Below are positions 19,401-29,708 of a stretch of DNA of 55,457 nt, one piece after another (the first letter of the stretch is position 1; every line of letters starts with the position of its first letter). This DNA comes from Acidobacteriota bacterium. GTDB taxonomy: Bacteria; Acidobacteriota; Polarisedimenticolia; Gp22-AA2. The position numbers and the translations under genes are program-made. Location of the stretch: positions 1 to 55,457 of the forward strand of contig QHXX01000101.1 in assembly GCA_003223135.1 (NCBI GenBank), written 5' to 3'. The notes beneath the pieces were generated by a model, which was not told the DNA's origin, ran no database searches, and saw only the letters and a list, made by a program, of their open reading frames with translations.

Positions 19401-19403
19401 ACG

Positions 19404-19742
19404 ATGGCGAGAAGCATCAAGAAGGGCCCGTTCGTCGACGCGCCCCTGCGGAAGCGGATCGACGAGATGAATCGACGTTTCGAGAAGAAGGTCCTCAAGA
19501 CCTGGTCGCGGCGCTCGACGATCATTCCGGACATGGTCGGGCACACGATCGCGGTGCACAACGGGAAGAAATTCATCCCGGTGTACATCTCGGAGAACAT
19601 GGTCGGGCACAAGCTGGGAGAGTTCGCCCCGACCCGTACGTTCCGCGGCCACTCGCGCGCCGACTCGGCGGCCGCGGCCGCGGCGGCCGGCGCGCCGGCC
19701 GGGCCGGCGCCTTCGGCGGGCGTCGTGCAGACCAAGCAGTAG
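19404..19742 (+). CDS. rpsS: 30S ribosomal protein S19 with Ala-rich C-terminal extension
   Basis: This 112-residue protein has a normal S19 core through about residue 88 ([53 protein letters not shown]). It is followed by about 24 residues of Ala/Gly/Pro-rich low complexity, where S19 usually ends at about 92 residues. S19 lies in the 30S head near the A-site finger. The extension is encoded by near-pure GC DNA and could have arisen by slippage. Confidence 0.95.
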   Translation: MARSIKKGPFVDAPLRKRIDEMNRRFEKKVLKTWSRRSTIIPDMVGHTIAVHNGKKFIPVYISENMVGHKLGEFAPTRTFRGHSRADSAAAAAAAGAPAGPAPSAGVVQTKQ

Positions 19743-19756
19743 GAGAGGGGGGGACC

Positions 19757-20275
19757 GTGCTCTCGCAGGATGTGGTGGCGTCGGCGACGGTGCGCTATCT
19801 GGGGACGTCGGCCCAGAAGGCGCGCCTCGTCGTCGATCTCATCCGCGGCAAGGACGTGGGGGAGGCGGCGGCGACGCTACGCTACACGAAAAAGGCGGTG
19901 GCCCCGGATATCGGGCGCCTTCTCGACTCGGCGGTCGCCAACGCGCGTCAGAAGGGACAGGACGTCGACGTCGACCGCCTGTACGTCCGCACCGCGTTCG
20001 TGAACGGGGGTCCCTCACTGAAGCGCATCCAGGCGGCTCCGATGGGACGGGCCTTCCGGATCCTGAAGCGAATGTGCCATGTGACCATCGGGCTGGGTGA
20101 GCGACGGGCACCGCAGCCGGCCCGCTCGGCGCGAGCCACGGGGGGCGCTGACACGGAGCAGGCGGCCGTCGCAGGGGCGAAGACGCAGCGGAGCAGGAGA
20201 AAACCGGCGCAGGCGAAAGCCGGCGCCGCCGCGACGAGGGGCCGGCGCAGAAGCGCCGGCAGGAAAAAGTCATGA
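19757..20275 (+). CDS. rplV: 50S ribosomal protein L22 with basic C-terminal extension
   Basis: This 172-residue protein starts with GTG (LSQDVVASATVRYL) behind a G-rich ribosome-binding site. The L22 core (SAQKARLVVDLIRGKDVGEA, AVANARQKG, APMGRAFRILKRMCHVTIGL) ends near residue 115, and about 57 residues of Arg/Ala/Lys/Gly low complexity follow. Ordinary L22 is about 110 residues long. The loop that lines the exit tunnel is intact. The tail could contact rRNA at the ribosome surface, but that is inference. Confidence 0.94.
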   Translation: MLSQDVVASATVRYLGTSAQKARLVVDLIRGKDVGEAAATLRYTKKAVAPDIGRLLDSAVANARQKGQDVDVDRLYVRTAFVNGGPSLKRIQAAPMGRAFRILKRMCHVTIGLGERRAPQPARSARATGGADTEQAAVAGAKTQRSRRKPAQAKAGAAATRGRRRSAGRKKS

Positions 20276-20302
20276 GGCAGGTCTTCCAGGCGAGGTGACA
20301 GA

Positions 20303-20968
<666 letters not shown>

Positions 20969-20999
20969 GGCCCGGGACGGCGCGAGGCAGGAGAGATCG

Positions 21000-21410
<411 letters not shown>

Positions 21411-21412
21411 CG

Positions 21413-21640
21413 ATGCCGCAGGTCAAGGCGACCCAGCTGCGCGAGAAGACGCTGGACGAGCTGAAGACGCAGGAGCAGACGCTGCGCGAGCAGATCTTCA
21501 AGCTGCGCTTCCAGAAGGCCACCGGCCAGGCGGAGAGCCCGCAGAAGATCCGGCTGGTGCGCAGGGAGCTGGCGCGCGTCCTGACGGTGATCCACGAGAA
21601 GACGGCCGGGGTGTCGTCCCCGGCGGCCGGGAGAGAGTGA
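21413..21640 (+). CDS. rpmC: 50S ribosomal protein L29
   Basis: This 75-residue protein has the two-helix L29 pattern ([45 protein letters not shown]). L29 lies next to L23 at the tunnel exit. The last 12 residues are slightly longer than usual. It overlaps the next gene at the TGATG junction, giving tight coupling to rpsQ. Confidence 0.95.
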   Translation: MPQVKATQLREKTLDELKTQEQTLREQIFKLRFQKATGQAESPQKIRLVRRELARVLTVIHEKTAGVSSPAAGRE

Positions 21641-21924
21641 TGCCGGAGCAGCTGGAGCGGGAGGAGGCCGGGCGGCGGCGCAAGCTCGAGAAGGAAGGGC
21701 TCGTGATCAGCGACACCATGGACAAGACGGTCGTGGTCGAGGTCCGGCGGCTGGTCATGGACCGGATGTACGGCAAATATCTGAAAGCGCGGTCCCGCTT
21801 CATGGCCCACGACGAGAAGAACGAGTGCAAGGTCGGCGACCGGGTGCGCATCCAGGAGTCGCGCCCGCTGTCCCGGCACAAGCGCTGGGTGGTCAAGGAG
21901 ATCCTGGAAAAGGCTGCGGATTAG
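21640..21924 (+). CDS. rpsQ: 30S ribosomal protein S17
   Basis: This 94-residue protein has an S17 OB fold ([58 protein letters not shown]). An N-terminal charged segment of about 18 residues precedes the domain. The ATG at 21640 overlaps the rpmC stop by one base; a GTG at 21637 is an alternative. S17 is a primary 16S rRNA binder. A 59-base gap follows before rplN. Confidence 0.95.
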   Translation: MPEQLEREEAGRRRKLEKEGLVISDTMDKTVVVEVRRLVMDRMYGKYLKARSRFMAHDEKNECKVGDRVRIQESRPLSRHKRWVVKEILEKAAD

Positions 21925-21983
21925 CCGGCGCCAGGCGCGCAGGGCGCGGCGGCGGGTAGCGGAACGGGCGTGAGGAGAGCGAC

Positions 21984-22352
21984 ATGATCCAGATGCGGAC
22001 CATCCTCGAGGTCGCCGATAACTCGGGGGCGAAGAGGATTTCCTGCATCCACACCCGCGGCCGCTCGATCAACTTCTACGGCCGCATCGGGGACGTGATC
22101 ACCGCCAACGTCAAGGAGGCGATCCCCGAGGGAAATGTGAAGAAGGGCCAGGTGGTGAAGGCGGTCATCGTGCGCATGAACAAGACGCAGAAGCGCAAGG
22201 ACGGGACCTACATCCGGTTCGACCAGAACGCGGCGGTTCTGATCAACGAGGCGGGCGAGCCGATCGGCACGCGCATCTTCGGGCCCGTGGCGCGCGAGCT
22301 GCGTGACAAGAATTTCATGAAAATCGTTTCGCTCGCGCCCGAGGTCATCTGA
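21984..22352 (+). CDS. rplN: 50S ribosomal protein L14
   Basis: This 122-residue protein, the exact usual length, starts [18 protein letters not shown] and ends [18 protein letters not shown] as expected of L14. It forms an intersubunit bridge and binds the silencing factor RsfS in other bacteria. In E. coli the equivalent gene opens the spc operon. No separate promoter is obvious in the 59 bases upstream. Confidence 0.98.
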   Translation: MIQMRTILEVADNSGAKRISCIHTRGRSINFYGRIGDVITANVKEAIPEGNVKKGQVVKAVIVRMNKTQKRKDGTYIRFDQNAAVLINEAGEPIGTRIFGPVARELRDKNFMKIVSLAPEVI

Positions 22353-22355
22353 GAC

Positions 22356-22691
22356 ATGGCGACGATCGCCCCCCGCAGCGTGAAGCGGAACGACACGGTC
22401 CTCGTCCTGGCCGGAAAAAGCAAGGGACGCACCGGCCGGGTGCTACGGGTGTTCCCGGCGGAGGGGCGGGCCATCGTCGAGGGGGTGAACTTCGTGCGCA
22501 AGCACACCAAGGCGAACCCGCAGAAGAACATCAAGGGCGGGATCCTCGAACGGGAGTCGCCGGTGGATCTCAGCAATCTCATGCCGGTCTGCGGCGAGTG
22601 CGGCAAGCCGACGCGTGTCGGGCACAAATTCCTGGACGACGGAAAGAAGGTCCGGGTCTGCCGCCGTTGCGGCGGCCTCCTGGACAAGTAG
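22356..22691 (+). CDS. rplX: 50S ribosomal protein L24 (zinc-binding form)
   Basis: This 111-residue protein has an N-terminal KOW motif ([22 protein letters not shown]), the segment [18 protein letters not shown], and a C-terminal zinc ribbon formed by CGECGKP and CRRCGG. This cysteine-bearing C-terminal form is common in several phyla and differs from the shorter cysteine-free form. L24 is an early assembly protein near the tunnel exit. Confidence 0.96.
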   Translation: MATIAPRSVKRNDTVLVLAGKSKGRTGRVLRVFPAEGRAIVEGVNFVRKHTKANPQKNIKGGILERESPVDLSNLMPVCGECGKPTRVGHKFLDDGKKVRVCRRCGGLLDK

Positions 22692-22702
22692 GGACCCTGG
22701 CG

Positions 22703-23290
22703 ATGGCACAACAGGCGGCACCCGCGGCGCGACCGGAAGGGCGCTACGTCTCCCGGCTCAAAGTGGCCTACCACAAGGAGGTCGTGCGGCAGATGATGGA
22801 GCGCCACGGGTACAAGAACCCGATGGCGGTGCCGCGTCTGCACAAGATCGTGGTCAACATGGGAGTCGGGGAAGCCAATGTGAACATCAAGATCCTGGAC
22901 GCCGCGATGGAGCAGCTGGGGGTGATCGCCGGCCAGAAACCGGTGATCAGGCGCGCCCGCAAGTCGATCGCGAACTTCAAGATCCGCCAGGGGATGCCGA
23001 TCGGCTGCACGGTCACGCTGCGCGGCGACCAGATGTACGATTTCTTCGACCGGCTGGTGACCATCGCCCTGCCGCGCGTGCGCGACTTCCGCGGGCTGCC
23101 GACGCGTTCGTTCGACGGACGGGGCAATTACACGCTGGGGCTCAAGGACCAGCTGGTGTTCCTGGAAGTGAACTATGCCAAGGTGGACAAGGTCCACGGC
23201 ATGAACGTGACGATCGTGACGACGGCCGAGACCGACGAGGAGTCGAAGAATCTGCTGACCCTCCTCGGCCTGCCGTTCCGGCGCGATTAG
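22703..23290 (+). CDS. rplE: 50S ribosomal protein L5
   Basis: This 195-residue protein has typical L5 motifs ([75 protein letters not shown]). L5 binds 5S rRNA and contacts P-site tRNA. The N-terminus has about 15 extra residues rich in Ala. The start at 22703 is the first ATG after rplX and precedes all conserved sequence. Confidence 0.97.
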   Translation: MAQQAAPAARPEGRYVSRLKVAYHKEVVRQMMERHGYKNPMAVPRLHKIVVNMGVGEANVNIKILDAAMEQLGVIAGQKPVIRRARKSIANFKIRQGMPIGCTVTLRGDQMYDFFDRLVTIALPRVRDFRGLPTRSFDGRGNYTLGLKDQLVFLEVNYAKVDKVHGMNVTIVTTAETDEESKNLLTLLGLPFRRD

Positions 23291-23305
23291 GGAGGCTTGA
23301 GAGCG

Positions 23306-23491
23306 ATGGCGACCACAGCCTGGATCGCGGCGATGCGCAAGAAACCGAAGTACGCGATCCGGATCCGCAACCGCTGCAAGCGCTGCGGCCGTGCCCGGGG
23401 CTTCATGCGCAAGTTCCAGATGTGCCGGATCTGTTTCCGGAACCTGTCGTTGCAAGGCCTGATCCCGGGCGTCACGAAGTCCAGCTGGTAG
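23306..23491 (+). CDS. rpsN: 30S ribosomal protein S14, short zinc-binding type
   Basis: This 61-residue protein begins [16 protein letters not shown] and has two cysteine pairs, [20 protein letters not shown], the zinc ribbon of the short (type Z) S14. It ends [10 protein letters not shown] as usual. S14 completes the 30S head late in assembly. The ATG at 23306 is preferred over a TTG at 23297. It lies immediately before the damaged rpsH. Confidence 0.97.
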   Translation: MATTAWIAAMRKKPKYAIRIRNRCKRCGRARGFMRKFQMCRICFRNLSLQGLIPGVTKSSW

Positions 23492-23512
23492 GCGAAAGGG
23501 GCCGAGGACACG

Positions 23513-23727
23513 ATGACCGATCCGATTTCCGACATGCTGACGCGCATCCGCAACGCCGTGCGGGCCGGAGCCGGCCGGGGAGACGCATCTACGCCGGCTC
23601 GAACGAGATCCCCCCGGTGATGGGGGGCATCGGCCTGAGCATCCTGTCGACGCCGAAGGGTGTCTTGAGCGCCCGCGATGCGCGCAAGGCCGGCGTCGGC
23701 GGCGAGATCGTCTGCAACGTCTGGTGA
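23513..23727 (+). pseudogene. rpsH: 30S ribosomal protein S8, internally deleted and frame-shifted
   Basis: The first 18 codons ([18 protein letters not shown]) are a perfect S8 start. The last 51 or so codons ([35 protein letters not shown]) are a perfect S8 end, but in another frame. The locus spans 215 bases against about 400 for an intact gene, so roughly 180 bases are missing. The break falls at two GCCGG copies, 23564-23568 and 23570-23574. The frame from the ATG stops after 35 codons. S8 is an essential 16S rRNA binder and the spc-operon repressor in E. coli. An assembly error or an intact copy elsewhere are the main explanations. Confidence 0.9.
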
Positions 23728-23734
23728 GAACATC

Positions 23735-24295
23735 ATGTCACGGATAGGAAGGCAGCCCATCGTCCTCCCCTCGGGGGTCAACGTCACGGTGCAAGGGAGC
23801 GCGGTGCTGGTGGAGAAGGGGAAGGTCGCACTGGCCAACCCCCTGCCACCCGGGATCACCTGCGCCGTCGACAAGGGGGCGGTGGTCTTCAGCCGCGCCG
23901 ACGACTCGCGCCAGCAGAGGGCGCTGCACGGCCTGACTCGGGCGCTGGTCGCCAACGCCGTGAAGGGGGTCCACACGGGCTTCAGCAAGGATCTCGAGAT
24001 CATCGGCATCGGCTACAAGGCCCAGGTGCAGGGACGGGTGCTGCAGATCGCGCTGGGATTCTCCCACCCGATCGAGTTCCCGATCCCCGATGGCATCGAG
24101 ATCAAGGTGGACAAGCAAACGCGCCTCACGGTCACCGGCCCCGACCGGCAGAAGGTCGGCCAGGTGGCGGCGGAGATCCGTGGCCTTCGGGTGCCCGAAC
24201 CGTACAAGGGGAAGGGCATCAGGTACGCGGACGAGGTCATCAAGAAGAAGGCCGGCAAGGCCGGCAAGACCGGGGCGGCGGCGGGGGGAGCCTGA
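23735..24295 (+). CDS. rplF: 50S ribosomal protein L6
   Basis: This 186-residue protein starts [17 protein letters not shown]. It has the two repeated L6 domains, the central [10 protein letters not shown] and the C-terminal signature [11 protein letters not shown]. The final dozen residues are a Lys/Gly/Ala tail. L6 supports the sarcin-ricin loop region. The start is seven bases after the rpsH stop. Nothing in this gene suggests it shares the damage seen next door. Confidence 0.97.
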   Translation: MSRIGRQPIVLPSGVNVTVQGSAVLVEKGKVALANPLPPGITCAVDKGAVVFSRADDSRQQRALHGLTRALVANAVKGVHTGFSKDLEIIGIGYKAQVQGRVLQIALGFSHPIEFPIPDGIEIKVDKQTRLTVTGPDRQKVGQVAAEIRGLRVPEPYKGKGIRYADEVIKKKAGKAGKTGAAAGGA

Positions 24296-24296
24296 G

Positions 24297-24659
24297 ATGG
24301 TGCACGAGCACGACAAGGACCGGGCCCGCGAGAAGCGCCACGCGCGCGTGCGGGCCCGCGTGCGCGGCGATGCCGCCCGGCTGCGCCTGTGCGTCTTCCG
24401 CAGCCTGAATCATCTCTATGTCCAGGCGATCGACGACCAGCGTGGCGTCACGGTGACCTCCGCCTCCACGCTCGACCTGCGCGGCGGGACCGTAAAGACC
24501 GGCAACGTGCAGGCCGCGAAGAAGGTCGGCGAATTGATCGCCGCGCGCTTAAAAGAAAAGGGTCTGGAGACGGTGGTGTTCGACCGCGGCGGGTATCTGT
24601 ACCACGGCCGGGTCAAGGCGGTGGCGGACGCCGCGAGGGCCGCCGGGTTGAAATTCTAG
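24297..24659 (+). CDS. rplR: 50S ribosomal protein L18
   Basis: This 120-residue protein has L18 features ([79 protein letters not shown]). L18 binds 5S rRNA with L5. The ATG is a single base after the rplF stop (TGAGATG). The length is normal. Confidence 0.97.
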   Translation: MVHEHDKDRAREKRHARVRARVRGDAARLRLCVFRSLNHLYVQAIDDQRGVTVTSASTLDLRGGTVKTGNVQAAKKVGELIAARLKEKGLETVVFDRGGYLYHGRVKAVADAARAAGLKF

Positions 24660-24693
24660 GCGGGTCGGAATCGACTCCGCAGGGGTGCTCAGG

Positions 24694-25218
24694 GTGCCAA
24701 GGATCAAGCCGGACTCTCTCGAGCTGAAGGACAGGGTGGTCCACATCAACCGCGTCACCAAGGTGGTCAAGGGCGGCAAGAATTTCCGCTTCTCGGCCCT
24801 GGTCGTCGTCGGGGATGGCAGGGGCCACGTCGGCTTCGGGGCGGGGAAGGCGAAGGAGGTCCCTCAGGCGATCGCCAAGGGGATCGAGCGGGCCAAGCGG
24901 AATCTCATCCTGATCCCGCTCAAGGGAACGACCATCCCGCATCCGGTCCTGGGGATCTTCGGCGCCGGCCAGGTGCTCCTGAAGCCGGCCTCGCCCGGCA
25001 CCGGCGTCATCGCCGGGGGCGCGGTGCGCGCGGTGGTGGAATCGGCAGGCGTGCAGGACGTCCTGACGAAGTCGCTCGGCACGGCCAACCCGCACAACGT
25101 GGTGAAGGCGACGTTCGACGGCTTGATGCAGCTCAAGGACCCGCGGGAGAGCCGGAACCGGCGACTCAGCGAGGCCGCCGTGGCCCCGCCGACGAGGGCG
25201 GAGGTCCCCGATGCCTAG
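24694..25218 (+). CDS. rpsE: 30S ribosomal protein S5
   Basis: This 174-residue protein has the double-stranded-RNA-binding N-terminal domain ([26 protein letters not shown]) and the second domain ([28 protein letters not shown]). S5 guards the mRNA entry site and decoding accuracy. GTG 24694 is chosen because AGGGG at 24681-24685 is eight bases upstream; GTG 24685 directly abuts the purines. The 3' end overlaps rpmD by eight bases. Confidence 0.94.
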   Translation: MPRIKPDSLELKDRVVHINRVTKVVKGGKNFRFSALVVVGDGRGHVGFGAGKAKEVPQAIAKGIERAKRNLILIPLKGTTIPHPVLGIFGAGQVLLKPASPGTGVIAGGAVRAVVESAGVQDVLTKSLGTANPHNVVKATFDGLMQLKDPRESRNRRLSEAAVAPPTRAEVPDA

Positions 25219-25618
25219 CGCGAAGAAGACGGGGGGAGCCTCGGGCCGCCCGAAGAAGTCGGCGACCCCGCGCGTCGCGACCGCGAAGAGGCGGGCGAAG
25301 CGGGTGACCTCCCCGAAGGCGCAGGCGACCGAAGCGGCCGTCGCTGAGGCGGCCGGCGAGCCTCGTGTCTCCGAAGTGGCGCCCGGCGGAAGGGCCGAGT
25401 CGAGGCGGGCCCGCGCCGCCTCGGGGAAAACGATCATGATCGTGCAGTACGCCAGCGGCATCGCCTGCCCGAAGAGGCAGAAGCGGGTGCTGCGGTCGCT
25501 GGGCCTGCGCCACCCGCACCACACGGTGGTGCGGCCGGACAACCCCGCCGTGCGCGGCATGGTCAATGCCATCCCGCACCTGGTGCGGATCGTCGTGGAG
25601 GGCGGGCGTGGCGCGTAA
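25211..25618 (+). CDS. rpmD: 50S ribosomal protein L30 with long basic N-terminal extension
   Basis: This 135-residue frame has an L30 domain only in its last 60 residues ([50 protein letters not shown]). Ordinary L30 is about 60 residues. The first 70 residues are a Lys/Ala/Arg-rich low-complexity stretch. An internal ATG at 25436 would give an L30-sized product, but the long frame starts inside rpsE and keeps the operon coupled, so I prefer 25211. L30 binds the 50S subunit near 5S rRNA. Confidence 0.85.
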   Translation: MPSAKKTGGASGRPKKSATPRVATAKRRAKRVTSPKAQATEAAVAEAAGEPRVSEVAPGGRAESRRARAASGKTIMIVQYASGIACPKRQKRVLRSLGLRHPHHTVVRPDNPAVRGMVNAIPHLVRIVVEGGRGA

Positions 25619-26096
25619 GCTGGACCTGTCGACGCTCAAGCCGGCCAGGGGGGCGCGCAAGAAGCCGAAACGGATCGGGCGCGGTCCCGGCTCGGGCCAT
25701 GGCAAGACCGCCACGGCGGGCAACAAGGGGCAGCTGTCGCGCTCCGGCCGCAAGCAGTACTTCGGCTTCGAGGGCGGCCAGATGCCGCTCCACAGGCGCG
25801 TGCCGAAGCGGGGCTTCACCAACCTGTTCCGTAAGGAGTACGCGGTGGTCAACGTCGGGGCGCTGAACACGCTCGAGGGCGACATCACCCCCGAGCGCCT
25901 GGTCAAGGAAGGCCTGGTCAAGGGCCTGTTGGCGGGCGTCAAGGTGCTGGGGGACGGCGAGCTGACGAAGGCGATCGTGGTGAAGGCGCACCGATTCAGC
26001 AAGACGGCCGCCGAGAAGATCGCCCGGGCGGGCGGCCGGGCCGAGGTCATCGCCGCTCGGGATCAGGGCCAGAAGGCCCAAGAGACAGCGAAGTGA
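25608..26096 (+). CDS. rplO: 50S ribosomal protein L15
   Basis: This 162-residue protein starts with GTG ([25 protein letters not shown]) overlapping the end of rpmD by 11 bases. It carries the L15 glycine-rich segment GRGPGSGHGKTATAGNKGQ and the conserved FEGGQMPLHRRVPKRGF. L15 is a late 50S assembly protein. It overlaps the secY start by four bases. Confidence 0.96.
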   Translation: MARKLDLSTLKPARGARKKPKRIGRGPGSGHGKTATAGNKGQLSRSGRKQYFGFEGGQMPLHRRVPKRGFTNLFRKEYAVVNVGALNTLEGDITPERLVKEGLVKGLLAGVKVLGDGELTKAIVVKAHRFSKTAAEKIARAGGRAEVIAARDQGQKAQETAK

Positions 26097-27487
26097 TCGA
26101 ATCGATCAAGAACATTTTCAGCATCCCGGATCTCAGGAAGCGGGTGGTCTTCACCTTCCTGATGCTGGCGGTCTACCGCGTCGGCGGCCACATCCCCGTG
26201 CCGGGGATCAACTTCCAGGCGCTGGAGTCGTTCTTCCGCCAGCAGGGCGGCGGCCTCCTCGGATTCCTCGACCTGTTCTCCGGCGGCAACCTGCGGCGCC
26301 TGACGATCTTCGCGCTTGGCATCATGCCGTACATCTCGGCCTCGATCATCCTCCAGCTCCTGACCGTCATCTGGCCCTATCTCGAGAAGCTCTCGAAAGA
26401 GGGGGAGGTCGGCCGCAAGAAGATCACGCAGTACACGCGCTACGGGACGGTGTTCCTGTCGATCATCCAGTCGCTCGGCATCGCCTTCTGGTTGGAGAGC
26501 CTGTCGCGTGCCGGCGGCGGCGGCGGTGTGGTGCCGCATCCCGGGTGGAGCTTCCGGTGGATGACCGTCCTGACGCTGACGACCGGCACGGCCTTCATCA
26601 TGTGGGTCGGCGAGCAGATCTCCGAGCGCGGTATCGGCAACGGCATCTCGCTCATCATCTACGCCGGCATCATCTCCGGCCTGCCGACCGCCGTCGCCAA
26701 CCTGTGGCAGGACGTCCAGACCGGCGGCCTGGGGGTGATCGAGGTGGTGCTGCTCCTCGCGGGGATGGTGGGTGTCGTGGCCGCCATCGTCTGGGTGGAG
26801 AGGGCGCAGCGCAAGATCCCGGTGCAGTACGCGCGGCGCGTTGTCGGCCGGCGAATGTACGGCGGGATGCAGACGCACATGCCGCTGCGCCTGAACACCG
26901 GCGGCGTCATCCCGGTGATCTTCGCGTCGTCCGTTCTGGCCTTCCCGCTGACCTTCATGCAGTGGCTCGGGGTGCAGGACAAGCCGTGGCTGGCCAACAT
27001 CTACCACCAGCTCGATTACACCATGCCGTTGCACAACTTGCTGTACTTCGTGGCGATCATTTTCTTCTGCTACTTCTACATCTCGATCATATTCAACCCG
27101 ATGGACGTCGCCGACAACATGAAGAAATACGGCGGCTTCATCCCCGGCATCCGCCCGGGACGGCGCACGGCCGAGTTTCTGGACCAGATTCTGACGCGGC
27201 TGACCTTCGTCGGGGCGATCTACCTCGGTCTCATCGCGCTTCTCCCCCAGGTCCTGATCAGCGGTCTCAACGTCCAGGCGCTGCCGTTCATCGGTCCGGC
27301 GCTGGACACGTGGCTGCCGAGACAGCTGACGCAGGGGCTCGGGCTGAAGTTCTACTTCGGCGGTACGTCGCTTCTGATCGTGGTCGGCGTCGCCATGGAC
27401 ACGGTGCAGCAGATCGAGTCGCAGCTCATCATGAGGCACTACGACGGCTTCTTGAAGGGGGCGAGGATCCGCGGCCGCCGCGGATGA
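26093..27487 (+). CDS. secY: Preprotein translocase subunit SecY
   Basis: This 464-residue integral membrane protein has the ten-helix SecY pattern. Recognisable segments include the N-terminal RKRVVFTFLMLAVYRVGGHIPVPG, the plug region, the helix ALGIMPYISASIILQLL and the helix-7 region NTGGVIPVIFASS. SecY is the channel of the Sec translocon, paired with SecE at position 423. GTG 26093 overlaps the rplO stop (GTGA). The length is slightly above the usual 430-445 residues because of a periplasmic insertion near residues 135-155. Confidence 0.97.
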   Translation: MIESIKNIFSIPDLRKRVVFTFLMLAVYRVGGHIPVPGINFQALESFFRQQGGGLLGFLDLFSGGNLRRLTIFALGIMPYISASIILQLLTVIWPYLEKLSKEGEVGRKKITQYTRYGTVFLSIIQSLGIAFWLESLSRAGGGGGVVPHPGWSFRWMTVLTLTTGTAFIMWVGEQISERGIGNGISLIIYAGIISGLPTAVANLWQDVQTGGLGVIEVVLLLAGMVGVVAAIVWVERAQRKIPVQYARRVVGRRMYGGMQTHMPLRLNTGGVIPVIFASSVLAFPLTFMQWLGVQDKPWLANIYHQLDYTMPLHNLLYFVAIIFFCYFYISIIFNPMDVADNMKKYGGFIPGIRPGRRTAEFLDQILTRLTFVGAIYLGLIALLPQVLISGLNVQALPFIGPALDTWLPRQLTQGLGLKFYFGGTSLLIVVGVAMDTVQQIESQLIMRHYDGFLKGARIRGRRG

Positions 27488-27491
27488 GGGA

Positions 27492-28169
27492 ATGAGCGTG
27501 GCGGGCGGCGCCGGGGTCCGGCTGGTGCTCATGGGGGCCCCGGGAGTCGGCAAGGGGACGCAGGCGGCCGAGATCACGAGGCGTGTCGGGCTGCCGCACA
27601 TTTCGACGGGCGACCTGCTGCGGGCGGCCATAAGGGACGGGTCACCGCTCGGCCGCAAGGTGGCGCCGATCGTCGAGCGGGGCGACCTGGTCCCCGACGC
27701 GCTCATCGGCGAGGTGATGGAGGAGAGGCTGTCCCGAAAGGACGCCGAGGGCGGCTTCCTCCTGGACGGATTTCCGCGGACCGTCGCGCAGGCGGATCTC
27801 CTGGACCGGATCCTCGCCAGGCGCGGTCAGGCCCTGGATCGAGTGATCTCCATCGAGGTCCCCGAGCCGGAGATTATCGAGCGGCTCGTCGGGCGGCGGT
27901 CGTGCGGTCGGTGCGGTGCGACGTACCACGTGCGCTACCAGCCGCCGAAGGTCGAGGGGATCTGCGATCGCTGCGGAGGGGAGCTGACGCGGCGTCCGGA
28001 TGATACCGAGGCGGTGATCGCGGAGAGACTCAGGGCCTATCGCGAGCAGACGGCGCCGCTCGTGGAGCGCTACCGGAAGACCGGGCTCCTCCTGTCGGTG
28101 GATGGGCGGGGGCGCCCCGACGAGGTCTTCGGCCGGATCGTGGCCGCTGTCCCGGGACTGCGGTCATGA
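27492..28169 (+). CDS. adk: Adenylate kinase (zinc-LID type)
   Basis: This 225-residue enzyme interconverts ATP + AMP and two ADP. The P-loop GAPGVGKGTQA is at about residues 15-25, the AMP site includes HISTGDLLR and GFLLDGFPRT, and the LID carries a four-cysteine zinc site (C138, C141, C158, C161). It lies between secY and map in the usual spc-operon order, and its stop overlaps the map ATG. The N-terminus has about eight residues before the first strand. Confidence 0.97.
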   Translation: MSVAGGAGVRLVLMGAPGVGKGTQAAEITRRVGLPHISTGDLLRAAIRDGSPLGRKVAPIVERGDLVPDALIGEVMEERLSRKDAEGGFLLDGFPRTVAQADLLDRILARRGQALDRVISIEVPEPEIIERLVGRRSCGRCGATYHVRYQPPKVEGICDRCGGELTRRPDDTEAVIAERLRAYREQTAPLVERYRKTGLLLSVDGRGRPDEVFGRIVAAVPGLRS

Positions 28170-28927
28170 TCATCTACAAGTCCCGGGAAGAGATCGAGAC
28201 GATGGACCGCTGCAACCGCGTCGTGGCGAAGATCCTCGCGGCAGTGGCGGGGGCCGTAGCGCCGGGGACGAGCACCGCCGATCTCGATCGCATGGCGGAG
28301 CGGATGTGCCGCGACGCCGGTGTCCGTCCGGCGTTCAAGGGATATCGCGGGTACCCCTGCGTGCTGTGCACCTCGGTCAACGAAGAGGTCGTGCATGGCA
28401 TACCGTCGTCGAAAAAGGTCCTGAGAGAGGGGGACATCATCGGACTCGATTTCGGAGTGGTTCTTGAGGGATACTATGGCGACGCGGCCGTGACGGTCCC
28501 CGTGGGCCGCATTTCCCGAGAGGCCGAGGATCTGCTGCGGGTGACGAGCGAGTCGCTGCGGCGGGGCATTCTGGCCGCCCGCCCCGGCGCGCGCCTCTCG
28601 GACATCTCCGCGGCCGTGCAGACGCACGTGGAGTCGCACGGCTACTCGGTCGTGCGGGAGTTCGTCGGTCACGGCATCGGCACGTCGCTGCACGAGGACC
28701 CGCAGGTCCCGAATTACGGGACGCCCGGGACGGGGCCGGTGCTCAAGGAAGGGCTGGCTCTGGCCATCGAGCCGATGGTGAACATCGGGGGCCCGGCCGT
28801 GCGCATTCACGCGGACGGCTGGACCGCGTCGACGATCGACGGCTCGCTGTCGGCCCACTTCGAGCGCTCGATCGCGATCACCGAGGAGGGCCCGATGATC
28901 CTCGGGGGGAACGTGGAGGGGCTGTAG
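28166..28927 (+). CDS. map: Methionine aminopeptidase, type I
   Basis: This 253-residue enzyme removes N-terminal methionine from nascent proteins. The metal ligands D95, D106, H169, E202 and E233 and the catalytic H77 can all be placed ([40 protein letters not shown]). It lacks the N-terminal zinc-finger extension of type Ic enzymes. Its ATG overlaps the adk stop, and infA begins right after its own stop. Confidence 0.97.
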   Translation: MIIYKSREEIETMDRCNRVVAKILAAVAGAVAPGTSTADLDRMAERMCRDAGVRPAFKGYRGYPCVLCTSVNEEVVHGIPSSKKVLREGDIIGLDFGVVLEGYYGDAAVTVPVGRISREAEDLLRVTSESLRRGILAARPGARLSDISAAVQTHVESHGYSVVREFVGHGIGTSLHEDPQVPNYGTPGTGPVLKEGLALAIEPMVNIGGPAVRIHADGWTASTIDGSLSAHFERSIAITEEGPMILGGNVEGL

Positions 28928-29146
28928 TTGCCCAAGGACGAGGCGATCCAGGTGGAAGCGACGGTCGTCGAGCCGTTGCCCAACGCCATGTTCCGGGTGC
29001 AGCTCGACAACAAGCACCAGGTGCTCGCGCACATTTCGGGGAAGATGCGCAAAAACTTTATCCGGATCCTCACGGGGGACAGGGTGCTCGTCGAGCTGTC
29101 GCCCTACGACCTGTCGCGGGGCCGGATCGTGTACCGGTTCAAGTGA
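28928..29146 (+). CDS. infA: Translation initiation factor IF-1
   Basis: This 72-residue protein is of exact family length and has an OB fold ([58 protein letters not shown]). IF-1 blocks the A site during initiation. It begins with TTG in the base following the map stop, so it likely depends on coupled translation. rpmJ follows 19 bases later. Confidence 0.96.
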   Translation: MPKDEAIQVEATVVEPLPNAMFRVQLDNKHQVLAHISGKMRKNFIRILTGDRVLVELSPYDLSRGRIVYRFK

Positions 29147-29165
29147 GGCGGGGGAAGGGCCGGCG

Positions 29166-29279
29166 ATGAAAGTCAGGGCATCGGTCAAGAGAATCTGCGA
29201 CAAGTGCAAGGTGATCAAGAGGCGCGGTGTGGTGCGGGTGATCTGCGAGAACCCGAAGCACAAGCAGCGCCAGGGATAG
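29166..29279 (+). CDS. rpmJ: 50S ribosomal protein L36
   Basis: This 37-residue protein starts [11 protein letters not shown] and ends NPKHKQRQG. The zinc ligands C11, C14 and C27 plus H32 are present, so this is the zinc-binding form. L36 is the smallest 50S protein and stabilises 23S rRNA. It sits in the normal infA-rpmJ-rpsM order. Confidence 0.97.
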   Translation: MKVRASVKRICDKCKVIKRRGVVRVICENPKHKQRQG

Positions 29280-29292
29280 AAGGAGAGACTCC

Positions 29293-29682
29293 GTGGCACG
29301 CATCGCCGGTGTGGACCTGCCGCAAAACAAGCGGATCGAGGTGGCGCTGACCTACATCTACGGGATCGGTCAGTCGCGCAGCAACCGCATCCTCGGCAAG
29401 GCCTCAGTGGGCAAGAACATCAAGGTCAAGGACCTGGCCGAGGACGAGGTGCGGCGGATCCGTGACGTGATCCAGGAAGAGGGGCAGGTCGAGGGAGATC
29501 TGAGGAAGAACGTCCAGATGGACATCAAGCGGCTGATCGACATCGGCTGCTACAGGGGGATGCGGCACCGCCGCAACCTGCCCGTTCGGGGCCAGAGGAC
29601 GCACACGAACGCGCGAACCCGCAAGGGCCCGCGCAAGACGGTCGCCGGCAAGAAGAAGGCCCCGGTCGGCAAGAAGGGCTGA
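29293..29682 (+). CDS. rpsM: 30S ribosomal protein S13
   Basis: This 129-residue protein starts with GTG ([25 protein letters not shown]) behind AAGGAGAG. The helix-two-turn-helix segment and C-terminal [30 protein letters not shown] are typical. It ends in a short lysine-rich tail ([10 protein letters not shown]). S13 contacts P-site tRNA and forms intersubunit bridges. Confidence 0.97.
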   Translation: MARIAGVDLPQNKRIEVALTYIYGIGQSRSNRILGKASVGKNIKVKDLAEDEVRRIRDVIQEEGQVEGDLRKNVQMDIKRLIDIGCYRGMRHRRNLPVRGQRTHTNARTRKGPRKTVAGKKKAPVGKKG

Positions 29683-29708
29683 GAGCGGGCGTAGGCCCGA
29701 GGAGATTC

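Noticed and set aside
23513-23727. Programmed frameshift rescuing rpsH
   Set aside because: A frameshift cannot restore the missing middle of about 60 residues, and no slippery site is seen.
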